64,000 bases of DNA from Capniomyces stellatus. Lineage: Eukaryota > Kickxellomycota > Harpellomycetes > Harpellales > Legeriomycetaceae. The notes below the pieces were generated by a model that was not told the DNA's origin, ran no database searches, and saw only the letters and a program-made list of their open reading frames with translations. The stretch covers positions 62,001 to 126,000 of the forward strand of contig LUVW01000010.1 of assembly GCA_001661515.1 (NCBI GenBank). Reading direction: 5' to 3'. The position numbers were made by a program, and so were the translations under genes. Shown piece after piece: positions 37,601 to 47,753 of this stretch (its first letter is position 1; every line of letters begins with the position of its first letter).

Positions 37601-38359
37601 TGTGGCAAGCTGTTATCGTGCGGAAGCCACAAGTGCGACCGGGTATGCCATGCAATTGACGACCCATGCTTGTCTTTATCAAACAACGAGTGCAGGAAAC
37701 CGTGTGGCAAAGCCAAAAAGTGCGGACATAGCTGCACTCAACTGTGCCATGCGCCCTCACGATGCCGCGTGGATACAAGCTGTGCTGAGATCGTGCTGAG
37801 AAAGTGCCAATGCGGAAACTACGAAAACCATGTTCCTTGCTACGAGGGCAACTTCATTTCCCCCAACAGCAGAGTGAAGTTTATAGAGTGCAACCAGGTG
37901 TGCAAGATTATTGCTAGGAACCAAGCATTGGCCTCTGCGTTTGAGCTGCACGACCGAGTCGCTGCTCCGTTGGATGGATACATTTCCGTTACCTATGACG
38001 ATGATCTGGTTGCCTTTGCCATCAAAAACAAGCCATTTCTTTTGGAAATCGAGAATATTGCCAAGGGGTTTGTTGCCGACTTGAAGACTTGGAACTATTG
38101 GTTTGTCCCAATGAAGAAAGAACAGAGGATGTTTTTGCATCTGCTAGCCCCTCATTATGGCTGTGTTAGCACCAGCGCCGATGCCGAACCCAAAAGGAAC
38201 GTTTGCTGGACTAAGCGCAAAATCAACTGCGTGCTGCCCATCATTCCGCTCTCAACCGCTATTTTTCAATCCTCTACGTTTGACCCAACAAATCCCACAA
38301 ACTCCATCTCTGTCCCTGTTCCCATTGACGTTTACAACGCACTGAGCTCCACAGAATAG
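34691..38359 (+). CDS. FAP1: FAP1 / NFX1-type zinc-finger protein with R3H domain
   Basis: Single exon, 1222 residues. NFX1-family proteins bind DNA or RNA. Yeast Fap1 also binds the FKBP12 prolyl isomerase. Domain order: a disordered Gly/Arg/Asn-rich N-terminus (1-360); a RING/PHD-like finger (about 370-430: CMICCENI, WSCDKCW, HMDC, WRCPGC); then about nine NF-X1 fingers between residues 455 and 1030 with the pattern CG..C.K.L.CG.H.C...CH.G.C..C. An R3H domain follows (about 1095-1175) with IKNKPFLLEIE, PPMKREQ-like FVPMKKEQRMFLHLLA and EPKRNVCW. A charged insertion (about 580-640, DKSENKSEDK repeats) interrupts the finger array. Length agrees with NFX1 homologues (900-1200). Neighbours are unrelated. 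Confidence 0.95.
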   Translation: MSTSENKSNENGTASKSKPIEKVKPDLVVGSNLGNASRVTSSKDLVEEGYSKKTAKETGKNRQTRAENNTTNVNGGRSYINGRAGHDFNRGYKEFRPRGNFPIGNSSKEVKTNTSTRNGNGDNNSQVQSSNAKAVKTGVNYASSRYVSMIESMDEGLTQIINNTSASNLYNTEKGAELTGASISKEGRGPQKNRASTRPRQTASYNNDSGTGEVVKVANEDGDAPGGSSKPRNSGRGNNRRGRGKDRDFGNGDEEGRERVMIVETSRNINHEKRIKSLLDRNNKTHSGNTDGTAQKDTGQSGAVKESRGKRQVRARKFDGSLTSRENTEVEGPKKGGRARNEGGVRNGVVETDLEMSELIALKLRREIYECMICCENIKKYANIWSCDKCWAIMHMDCVRKWAIKSASRDGNSVSTDKKWRCPGCQHKRVEIPLEPVCFCGKYENPNRTQHRAKTPHACSETCGKPLLGCMHFCEDACHPGKCKDCHRSEYERVCYCGKLMAISFCDKNKNLGLGLGEGSQRPGTKTSCGQKCDKLLSCGEHSCEKECHSGPCGGCHVESVQECYCGTETRVTSVHSGAKKQGVKFNKMGSNGIANEDKDKIEVRSEDKSENKSEDKNEENGVMDGHKDPIGQVEMHEGAYSCGNICAVPYKCGLHFCGKVCHNHEPVYLEETEGSGGSSATISLAACLYDIAAIQTCPCGKKTVEELGSSRIKCTDPIPTCESKCGKSLKCGHLCEQTCHNGECKPCGSLVSTSCRCGRKAFEVVCGEIKSVIDESRVCDSVCSELRSCRRHRCGVVCCPGDRADIKANSAKSKKQGSNRFKKSTKTASSTNTNEGAVDEVQNQANQFHECKLRCGKLLRCGNHRCEDVCHLGHCTQCTISDSMALVCACGMTRIEPPVACGTKLPRCHFTCNQPRLCEHYDLLPHECHDRSIPCPPCSKFVSKVCQCYLQNIVRSVPCHRAIVSCGNICGKLLSCGSHKCDRVCHAIDDPCLSLSNNECRKPCGKAKKCGHSCTQLCHAPSRCRVDTSCAEIVLRKCQCGNYENHVPCYEGNFISPNSRVKFIECNQVCKIIARNQALASAFELHDRVAAPLDGYISVTYDDDLVAFAIKNKPFLLEIENIAKGFVADLKTWNYWFVPMKKEQRMFLHLLAPHYGCVSTSADAEPKRNVCWTKRKINCVLPIIPLSTAIFQSSTFDPTNPTNSISVPVPIDVYNALSSTE

Positions 38360-38554
38360 TCTACTATTACATCCATATAATCAGCAAATTGACCATATCG
38401 CATCCTTGGCTTGATAGTTTCTTATTCTATTTATTCATTTTCAAAAATAATAATAAAAGCCTCAAATTCACTATTCGGTGCCCAGTTAGCTTAAATATAT
38501 CACCAAATAACGAAAACCTTAACCAAGAAACAAAAAGCAGTTTTGTAACTAAAA

Positions 38555-38563
38555 TTAAAAAAA
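38555..38563 (-). terminator. Pol III terminator for tRNA-Thr
   Basis: Seven consecutive A on the plus strand (38557-38563) give a T7 run on the tRNA strand, about 18 bases past the tRNA 3' end. This is a normal RNA polymerase III stop. A shorter T4 run lies closer (38573-38576 reads TTTT on plus, hence AAAA on minus) and does not count. Confidence 0.7.
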
Positions 38564-38580
38564 GAAACACCCGGTTTTAA

Positions 38581-38653
38581 TGCCTTCTATCGGAATTGAA
38601 CCGATGACCTTCTGCTTACTAGGCAGACGCTCTGCCAACTGAGCCAAGAAGGC
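38581..38653 (-). tRNA. tRNA-Thr (anticodon AGT)
   Basis: 73 bases on the minus strand, no intron. The seven-pair acceptor stem GCCTTCT/AGAAGGC is perfect, with discriminator A. The D-arm holds the A box (GGCTCAGTTGG). The anticodon stem TCTGC/GCAGA encloses the loop CTAGTAA, giving anticodon AGT, which reads ACU/ACC after inosine modification. The T-arm ATCGG/CCGAT encloses TTCAATT and forms the B box GGTTCAATTCC. All stems pair fully. The CCA end is not encoded, as usual in eukaryotes. It lies 221 bases beyond the FAP1 stop, on the opposite strand. Confidence 0.96.
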
Positions 38654-41600
38654 GGATAAAGTTTCTTGTTATGTTTTTTTATTGCTAATTTCAAAAAATA
38701 ACCAAATTTTATTACCATATTATTAGTGCTTTATTTATTGCCACTTATTATTATCATTTTATCACTATTTTACTTATTATTATAAATATTATGTGATTGT
38801 CAGTATGTATATCCGATCTTTGCGTCAATCCAAAATGCGCGTATTAACGGCCTTGTATAATTGCCCTGATTACACCCGTTAGCTTTCCGTTTATCATAGA
38901 CTTGCACTTTTTTTTTCTTTTTTATACCACATTACTTTCATGATTGTTTTAGTGCTTGCAAATTTTCTAATGATACGGCAAATTACCTAAAATGAAAACT
39001 AAAATTATAAACTATAACAAATGTTAAGAGCTATTATTAAATTTCGAGTTTCTCAAAAAAAATAAAAATAAACTGCTGGTCGTTTAATTTACTTTAACAA
39101 GTCACAAAACAACAATTTTAAGTAAAAAAATATATAGAAACAGGCAAAGTTGTGTTCAAAAGGCTGGTGTATTTCCGTTTGGTTTGGGTTAGTATTCTGT
39201 AGCATACCTAAGCATTCTACAATATATTTGTATTAGTGACACTGGTGTTTCAGTTTATTCCCGAAACTGGAAAATATGCTCTCAGCATCCCTCCGGTTGA
39301 TATGCGGATGTGTGTTACAGGCTCATTGTTTTTTCTCTATGATTTCTACTTTCTGCCTTCTACTTTCTGCTTTTGCTTTTTTTTTTTGATAAAACGAAAT
39401 GGCATGGTGTGGCAATGTTGGACAATGTTATCCAAGTTGTATTACGTTTAGTTGGATTGTACATGGGTAAAATGAGTCAAATGATAGATTTGGTATATTC
39501 ACATTGTCATCCAAGTCAACCTTAAATTCACAGTAATTAATTTTATTGATAAAAACTGTGGATTTTTCTTCATTCCCACTTTTTACATCTAACTTTCCCC
39601 CATTTTAACAAAAATCTCCCTTTAAACCTAAAAATTTGTCAGTAGGTTGATATATTCACGTTGGATAGTAGCGATTGTTATACGTTTTGTCAGAAGTAGT
39701 AAGGGTAGTGACTGTATAGTGGCAAAGACAATGCCATAAACGTAGTCTCAAGAAAATAGAAATAGTTCTACTAAACTAACAACCAGCCTCACCTTGAAAG
39801 CTAAACTGAGCATTTGAAAAGCTGCTACTCTCAATCAACACCGTCAATCTACTGATTTATCTTACTTTCTTTCTATTATTGTTTTATTATTATCGTTTTT
39901 TTATTATTTTCTTTTTATTATTGAGACTTACTTTAATTACATTTATTTTCTTGGCTTTGCAAATTTTAATGGCCAAAATATATATAACCATAGCAGAGAA
40001 AAGGCCAGCTTTGTCCAATTAATGGGGAGAATATCGACCGATTGTTTTTGGATTCATGTAGCACGATTAGTTGTTTTAGTAGTACACAAAAATCGCTAAA
40101 AGAGCCGCAGTTTTTTTCAAAAGCATCAATTTAAATTTAATAATCAAGCGTATGGACTTAATTCAGATGCCGATTGGCACTATCGAGAATATTTGTACAT
40201 ATTGACAAAGACATCTCGCTGATAGTCACTAATGATAGGTTTAAATTTGCTTTAGGTTGGGTTGAGTTGGAGATGTTGAGCTTTTTTGGTGCTTTTTTAG
40301 TTCTTTGCATACAAATAAATGGTTTTTTCAGTGCTGGGTATTAAATAATAACACGCAACATCTACATTCTCGACGTTACCTCGTTTATACATCAATTTTG
40401 GACCTCTGCTTATTTCCTATTTCAGATTGCACATATTAATTGTATGTTTCAAATATACTGTTTGCTTGTGTAACGCGTATGAATATAATGAGTCAATACA
40501 ATGCCTATAAGACCCCACAGTGTTAATCAAATTTCGTTTTATTTTTCCACTTTGTATATGGGCCAATTCTAATGAAGCTGACCCCGAGTTTGCTTTGCGT
40601 GAATTCCTGGTGAAAAAAAAATTGTTCATTGGAGAAAAAACCACCAACTTAAAAAGCATTACTGGAAAATCACAAGAAATTACAAATTCGATGGTTTAAG
40701 CTTTAATTTTTTGCATCAGTTTTGAATCTCTTCAAAGAAATCTTGACCAATATTCTTTGAATAAATTGGAAGGTGAGTTAGTAAATAAAAAAAGGCAAGA
40801 GAGTGATCAAATGGAGGTCAAAACACTTCAATAAAAAAAACAAATAGAGAGGGCAATAGGACTAAAGTTGTAAACAAACTTCCTGAGAATAATGATTTAA
40901 AATCAGTAGTATCACTTGCTAAATGTAGACTTTAATTAAGAAGGATACGGGAATATATACCGCATTCATCGTTATTACCTTGCAACATTATTAAAATCGC
41001 AGTATATACGTTTAGCAAAACAAACAATTTGTGAGTTTGCTGAAAATTAGCATAAACAGCAAAAAAGGCAAACATCGTTATTAAAAGCGAAATAAATTAT
41101 AAAGTCAATTTTGCCAAATTTGATGATCGGTTTATTTAAAGTTGTGAATTCAGTGTTTGTTTTTCTTTTTCAATTTTGCCACTTCAGTTTCGAATTTACT
41201 TGACTCGCCAATAATGCATTATTTAATAATCGCAATTCTTTTCTATCATCAGTCGCGAAATTTTGTAGCTTTGTTTTGCGAATCCATATTCAGCTGGAAT
41301 AAGCAAAAACTACTTTTAACCATCTTCAGAAATCAACTTTATGTTTAGCTGTTTAGCCTAATAAAAGTGTAATGTTTTCTATTCAAGAGTAGCAAAGTAA
41401 GGCTGAAGTACAAGCTAGCCATAGACTTATTAACGTTTGAAGGATTATCTGCCACTTGTACACACTAATAACGAGCTCGTTCGCTATTTACAATGATACA
41501 TATATATTTGCTGGTAATCTGTTGGTAATATGTAAAGAGAAACACGAGGTTAATCACCAGACTTTGTAAATTGCTGCTGTGTTGCAATATTGTATTTTTA

Positions 41601-44600
41601 AAAGCATATTAATTGGAGGGACGGAAAATGTTGATTTTTCGGCAGTAGTCAAGTTGGTGCACAAAGGCAAAACATTGATAGATTTGGCTGATACAAGCAG
41701 CAATGTGGAAATAAATATGGTGCAATCTAAAAACACAATAAAGGTTACATTTACTCGGATTTTGTAAAATGTTTCGTGAAAATAAAAGCTATTTGGCGAG
41801 ATTGGTTGCTCGTATCATCTGTCGTGTAATATAGGTATCGGTTATATATGGATAACCTACTTAAAAAAAGACTACTTTATTATTTCTACTTTGCTAACAA
41901 GTCCGGTATGGTTGCATTACATTTTTACACATGCAGAGGGATGTGATTGTTGTACTGTTGCTGCTTGGTAGACTAACGATAAATGTAGTTGGGTTTGTTG
42001 GTTTAATCAATCAGTTACCTATCTATTCAATGTGTATTTAGTAGAAACCATCATACTGCCGTGTATCTATTTACAAAAAAAGTTTATTAGACGCACGGTA
42101 TTTGTTGGCTTATGAAAAGAGGATTGAAGCACCACAATCAACTATCTTAGAGTAGAAAGGATAGAAGAATCGATGATTTTGGTATGGAAACAATTAAAAA
42201 TAGCAGCTTGATGTCGCTAAGCCTTATTTTCAAAACTAGAGTCTGCTTTCATAGTTCAAAATTGGCAATGATACTTGCAACTAAAACAAAACAAAAAAAA
42301 CAGAGTAGAAAAAGAAATATGAGCTGGTCCTAACAGCAAAAGTTTGGTTTAGGACTATGTCATCTTAATTTCAGATCTGAATTCGTAATTTTTGTACATT
42401 ATGCCACTTTTTTTATGCCTTAAAATTAAAAGTTTGAAATGGTTAACAAATTCGCCTGTCTTTTTTTCAAAAGCAAAATCACCAAAATGAGATAAATGGC
42501 GACAAAATTGTGGATTGGATAGGATGCTCTGGGTGTATGTCTGAGGTGTAGACCTATAGCCGATGCAGAGTCTTACAAACACTGAAGATGTGCTTTACTT
42601 TCAAGACCCAATGGGGTCAAAGGATAAGGCAACTAACATCATTAATACACCATTTCGATTTTGAGGTTAGGAAAAGACAAACCTGGTTTAATAAATGATT
42701 GCGAAGTTGTCAAGGAAAGCACGTTGGTCAATTTAATCTCGGAATTGCTAAATGTGCAAGCAAAGAAGTATGAAAATAAGGTTATCTATCTATACATCCG
42801 TTTGTACTATTTAGTGGCTAGCTCGTGGAATTACTAGCTCTGGCTTAATGAATGTCAAAGTTTAACTATAGCCATGTTCGAGCTATATTTACATCGATTA
42901 AAACTCATTGGTGCAGCTAAAGTGATGGTATTGATACTTGGTTTACTTACGATTAAATTAAATGGTATTAATCCAAAAAGCAGTTGACATCCCAAATAAA
43001 AACATGATTCTGACGCTATAAAGGTTAATATGGAACAATGTTCCACTGCGATTAGAAGCGAATACGTATTTGGCTAAATTGGTACTATGTAAATATGGCT
43101 TACTAGGTTCGCCTCACTCACAAATCTAGTTTGAAACGCCGTTAAAATAGTAAAAGCAATAAACAATAAAGTGGTTTGTAGAATTAATAATGTATTTTGA
43201 TCAAATTGGTTCAAGGAAATGAGGAGCAATAAAGCAGCATTTTGATAAACAGCTATTGTAGAGGCAAAAACAGAATGAGGTTGGCAGCAAATAACGTGCA
43301 GTAAAAATACGTCTAACAAGCTTTTATCTACCTGAATTACGAATTGGGCGGCTTAATTAATTATTCTGGGAGAATTAGATAATTAGGAAACCAAATTAGA
43401 GAGTTAGTACGTTATGTGTGCGACAGTATTACAAACTCATAAACAAAAGAAACAAAGGGATTTATAGATTATAGCATGTAGATTATTAAAGTGAAAGTGA
43501 AATAAATTAAAACACTAAAAAGAAAATAATCAATGAATGTAGTGAGGTTGGGGGGAAAGGGTAGGTTTTGGTGTTATTGTTTTGTTAGCTTGACTGGTTT
43601 TTAAACTAGCAAGGCGGAATTAAAAAATAAATTGGAAAGGGTAGACACTGTAGATAACCACATTAATCAAGTAGTAAACAAAAGTAAAAGGCAAAGAAAC
43701 ATTAGGAATGTGTAAAGGATAAAGCCATATTCGTAGACCAAGTTCAGACAAAAAAGGGGGGGGGGGTGGGGAAGGAAAAGGAGGCGAAAAGTAAAAAAAA
43801 ATAAAATTGCGCAAGAAAGGCTAGAAAAATTGTGCACAAGTAAAATAAGGTTTTGTGTCCAAAATATTTTATTAATTAGCGAATAATCACTGAAAAGGTT
43901 ACAAAGAGAGAAAAATGACGTTGGTTGATCAGAATTACTAGATATGAAACAAACATTAAAGACCACGAGCAAAAGCGAGTTGAGGACAAAGAGAAGATGC
44001 TAAAACAAAAAAAATGAAGGAAAAAAAAAAGCAATCGATTTCAGTGACAAAAAAGAAGCCAATTGCCGCTTTAGACTTGAATCGCGCACAAACGAGATTT
44101 TTTCCTGTCGTTACAAAATCAAAAGTCAAAAAGAAAAACGTCTAGATGAAAGAACAGAAAGATGATTAGATTGCTAAATAGCTTATACAAATCGATTACA
44201 TAAGAGCTAAAAGGTAAATTAAACCGACAATTTAATGTTTCTTGAATGAGAAATAGACAGTTAAAAAATATAAAAAACTTAAAAAAAACACAATAAAGGC
44301 ATCTACAGAGCAGAAAGAAAAAGCTATGTTTTTTTGAGTGGTTAATAGAAGAGTGTACATATTTGTAACAGGTTCTGGGAATGGAGGGGGGGGGGAGAGG
44401 AGAAATAACTGCAAGAGAGTACAGGAGGTTTGAGTAGGAAGCAAGTAGATGTATGTTGGCAGCCTTAGTGTAATTATTAACAAATCAATGTAATATTTAG
44501 TCTTCAATCTAAGGATGTAGTAATTCCCGGATTATATAAATACATAGAATATATCCATGATATTATTCGGTTGGGCTTTCACACCTTTTTTTATTTTGTA

Positions 44601-45137
44601 AATATCTTTTGTTTCTTATAAAAGAAAACTAACGAAACACCAGAAACGCAGTAATTTCCTTTTCATTTGATAAAATTTGTATATTATTAGATATTTTCTT
44701 TAACTGATAACGCTTACTTGATCACAACCTCAAACACTCAACAGAACGATACTTTTTTTTTAAAAAAAGTAAGACTGATACTTCTAATACATTGATATAC
44801 GCGTAGTTAAAAATATCCATTTAGATATAAATATATTAGAGCGAAGAATAATAATAACAATAATAGGCGAAGAGAGGAGTAAGTTCAATGCGCTTAAGCT
44901 AACTCATATACACGATATTGACAGGAGGATATTTGTTTCGCAATACTGCAGGATTTAGTTTGTTTTAGAGCAGATACTACGGTTAAAACAGCACATAGAA
45001 GCAAAGATACGAACGTAAGACGAAAGGGAGAGGTGAGAAAGAAAGAAAGAAGGAAAGAAAAAAAGGAAGAAATAAGAGTAGTGTCTAGTAAAATTGGCAG
45101 GAGGTAAACCAAAGACTTTTGTTAGAACAGCGGAAAA
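38654..45137. other. 6.5 kb gene-poor stretch
   Basis: The longest gap in the window. It is T-rich at the left and strongly A/G-rich from about 43400 to the start of the next gene (a long leader or promoter). The centre (39200-43300) is mixed. Short higher-GC pockets with protein-like open frames of 40-60 codons occur near 40510-40690, 41579-41767, 42670-42990 and 43025-43130, all on the plus strand, interrupted by single stops. None starts with a convincing ATG or matches a family I know, and their number is not beyond chance. They may be exons of an intron-rich or decayed gene. Confidence 0.4.
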
Positions 45138-47258
45138 ATGTATGCACAAGCAAAGTTTTTGGTTGATTCAAAGCTTGTTTACAAAAACAAGTACTATTAT
45201 AATGATGGGATATCGAGCGCAGAAGAAAACGATGACGTGTTGGAGGATGGAGTTGATTATGATGTAAATTCAGATAGATCTTCAGGAGATTACTTGGATA
45301 ATGCGTTTGATTTCAGTTACAAGAAGTCATCTTTTGTTAGTGGGATAACAGGGCTGTTTAAAAAATCCAGTTCTGGTCGAAGTAATACTAAGGGGAGTGG
45401 ATCGGGAGCGGCAAAGACCAAGAAGTCGGATAAAAACAAAAAATCTAGCAAATCAATCAAAGTTTCAAGAGCAAGTACCATTACAAGTGTAAGTACCACA
45501 AACGGTATACACAAGAGTGCAACGCATCATGGCCAAAATATTTCAAATGGCAGTGGGGGCGACGTGGCAAGAAATAGTACATCGACCAAGTCGATTTATA
45601 GTCTTGAAACACCAAGCGTAAATAAAGATGCACGCATGCGTAGTTTCCCGTCAAATGAGCTGACGAGCAAACAAGCGCCTGGTAGAGGAGGTAGCGTGGT
45701 TAATGTCAACGGCAATAAGTTGTACAATGACGGTGTTGGCATTAATGCGGCACATTTGAGTAGGAGTATAACAAGAGGAAGCAATGTAAGTAATATGGAG
45801 AAACGAGCGGATAGTCAGGCAGTAAGTACGGGCGGGGAGAGTAAAAGGAGCAATAGTCTGGTTCATAAAAAGAGTTCGAAGCTGTTTCCAAGAATGGATT
45901 ATGTTGTTGGTAGTGTTGAGACAAGAGAGGCTAGCGAGCTTGGATTTAGCAGTGAGAATAGCGTGATGGTTGGGAAGACCAAGTTAAAAAGTTTGGGCCA
46001 GGTACACGAAGAGGATTCAAAAGTAGGTAGTCTGGTGTTGGTGGAGGCAAGTGAGGAGGAGGAGGAAGTGGATGGAGATGATGAAAATAAATACAATAGC
46101 GATGGGAATGTGGTTCAAAGTGGTGAGTCTTTGAGCGATGATAATGATGATGACGATGTTTATGGAAGTGGTAATGACGTAGATGGATCAAAATTGACGT
46201 TGATAAAGTCAAATCAAGGGTCAGTTGAAGTGGCAAACAAAAAAGAACAAGGACTGTATGGGGAAGTGGGAGAGATTATCAGAGAAAAGAACGAGGAGGA
46301 GAGTGGTAATGAAAAAGATAACAAGTCAGATAAAGAGTATGAAGAAAATGGAGAAGATAGTGAAAAAGGAAGAAAAGAAGGGAAGGATGAGTATTATGAG
46401 AAGGAAGAGTATTTGGAAAAAGAGAGTGGAAGGGCCGGTAAAAAGGAGGAGCTGATTAGCGAGGGACTTGATAGTTCAGTGGATGACATATACAGTATAA
46501 ACAAGTTGCTTGGGATAAACACGAGGTACACGGATGGGCTGGACCAGCTGAGTGACAAGTATGGGTTGTACGAGCTGACGAGCAAATACAAGGCGAGGGA
46601 GGAGTCGGAGCAAGAAATGGGGTGTGTAGTGGAGAGGGCAAAGTCCGAGTATAGGAGGTCGCGGTCAAAGTCAAAGGTGAGAATGCGGGCAAGAAACAAG
46701 TCAGAGTCGGAGACGCAGGAGCAAATGAGGGTGAAATACAGCGAGTGGCCAAAGAATGGGGGAAAGATGGACTACAACTCGGTGTATAGCAGCAAGACCA
46801 TAAGTTACAATAACGACTACTACTACCACCACTTTGTGAGTAAAAACGGGAAATCAGACAAGCAAGAGCCTTGCGAGTACGTGGAGCAGTTAAAGGAAGA
46901 GTATGATGGAGAGTACAACAACGACTACAGCAACAGCTGTTATGGTGGCGAGAGCCAAGGCGGAAACAACAGCAAGAGTAAAAGCAGGAGTAGAAGCGGG
47001 AACCAAAGTGGAAGAGGTTTGGGAAGCTTTAGTGTTGGTGAAAGAGCACGGGGTTTGAGCACTGGAATTGGTTTTCAGAGCAGCGAAAGTCTTGGGAGTT
47101 ATAATAGGAAATCAATGACGTTGAAGGGGTCCAGCAGTACTGTTGGGTCGCGTGCGTATATTGATATTGGCACCTATAGGTCTAACCAAGTCAAATCCAC
47201 CATTGACTTAATTGAAAACTTGCCAATGGTACCATCACACATTTCCCCAATTATGTAA
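45138..47258 (+). CDS. Uncharacterised Ser-rich, acidic 706-residue protein
   Basis: I do not recognise this protein. It is a single ATG-started exon of 706 residues. The first 60 residues are Tyr/Asp-rich. Residues 70-115 are Ser/Lys/Gly-rich and basic. Residues 290-435 are highly acidic, with Glu/Asp/Lys runs. A short ordered-looking segment lies near 445-490 (VDDIYSINKLLGINTRYTDG, then DKYGLYELTSKY). An SR-type stretch (SEYRRSRSKSK) follows, then Tyr/Asn-rich and Ser/Gly-rich tails ending in DLIENLPMVPSHISPIM. No signal peptide or membrane segment is visible. The conserved-looking islands are the centre and the extreme C-terminus. It has a long purine-rich 5' flank and is convergent with BRCA2. 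Codon use resembles the firm genes, so I believe it is translated. Confidence 0.75.
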   Translation: MYAQAKFLVDSKLVYKNKYYYNDGISSAEENDDVLEDGVDYDVNSDRSSGDYLDNAFDFSYKKSSFVSGITGLFKKSSSGRSNTKGSGSGAAKTKKSDKNKKSSKSIKVSRASTITSVSTTNGIHKSATHHGQNISNGSGGDVARNSTSTKSIYSLETPSVNKDARMRSFPSNELTSKQAPGRGGSVVNVNGNKLYNDGVGINAAHLSRSITRGSNVSNMEKRADSQAVSTGGESKRSNSLVHKKSSKLFPRMDYVVGSVETREASELGFSSENSVMVGKTKLKSLGQVHEEDSKVGSLVLVEASEEEEEVDGDDENKYNSDGNVVQSGESLSDDNDDDDVYGSGNDVDGSKLTLIKSNQGSVEVANKKEQGLYGEVGEIIREKNEEESGNEKDNKSDKEYEENGEDSEKGRKEGKDEYYEKEEYLEKESGRAGKKEELISEGLDSSVDDIYSINKLLGINTRYTDGLDQLSDKYGLYELTSKYKAREESEQEMGCVVERAKSEYRRSRSKSKVRMRARNKSESETQEQMRVKYSEWPKNGGKMDYNSVYSSKTISYNNDYYYHHFVSKNGKSDKQEPCEYVEQLKEEYDGEYNNDYSNSCYGGESQGGNNSKSKSRSRSGNQSGRGLGSFSVGERARGLSTGIGFQSSESLGSYNRKSMTLKGSSSTVGSRAYIDIGTYRSNQVKSTIDLIENLPMVPSHISPIM

Positions 47259-47753
47259 AATCTCCTTTGGCTTGTCGTAAGATTAAAAAAAAAGAAGTAA
47301 AAAAAGAAAAAAGTAGGAAAAACACGCGTGTTTTTAGAAAACTTTTTTTATTTAGGTTATTTAAATATTTTGTAAATAGTATATATGCATATTATATACC
47401 ACCTCAACCCCCCCCCTCACCTACATGCATCTCCACCCATACTCAGCGACACTCTACCCACCCATCGCACTCCTCACTCTTCTTATTTTTCATCTTCACT
47501 TTTCATCATGTATTGATTACATCAGAGTATATACAATTTGTCAGATTTAATATTATTATTATTATTATTACTACTACATTGACGCTTATCAAATCTAAGG
47601 TATCCGACTTTACTGAAGGTTGGATAGACTAATAGTTTCCTTTATATATATATATATTTTTTTTTTTTCTTCACTCTTTTACTTGTTTTTTTTTTTAATA
47701 CGTTACGCATTTTGGAAATAAAAATAAATATATAGTAAAATAGGAATATAAAC
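47259..47753. other. Convergent spacer orphan gene / BRCA2
   Basis: A T-rich and C-rich stretch with a run of seven C near 47409, an ATT trinucleotide run (about 47550-47567) and a TATATATA stretch at 47644-47656. No ORF or RNA gene is supported. Confidence 0.5.
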
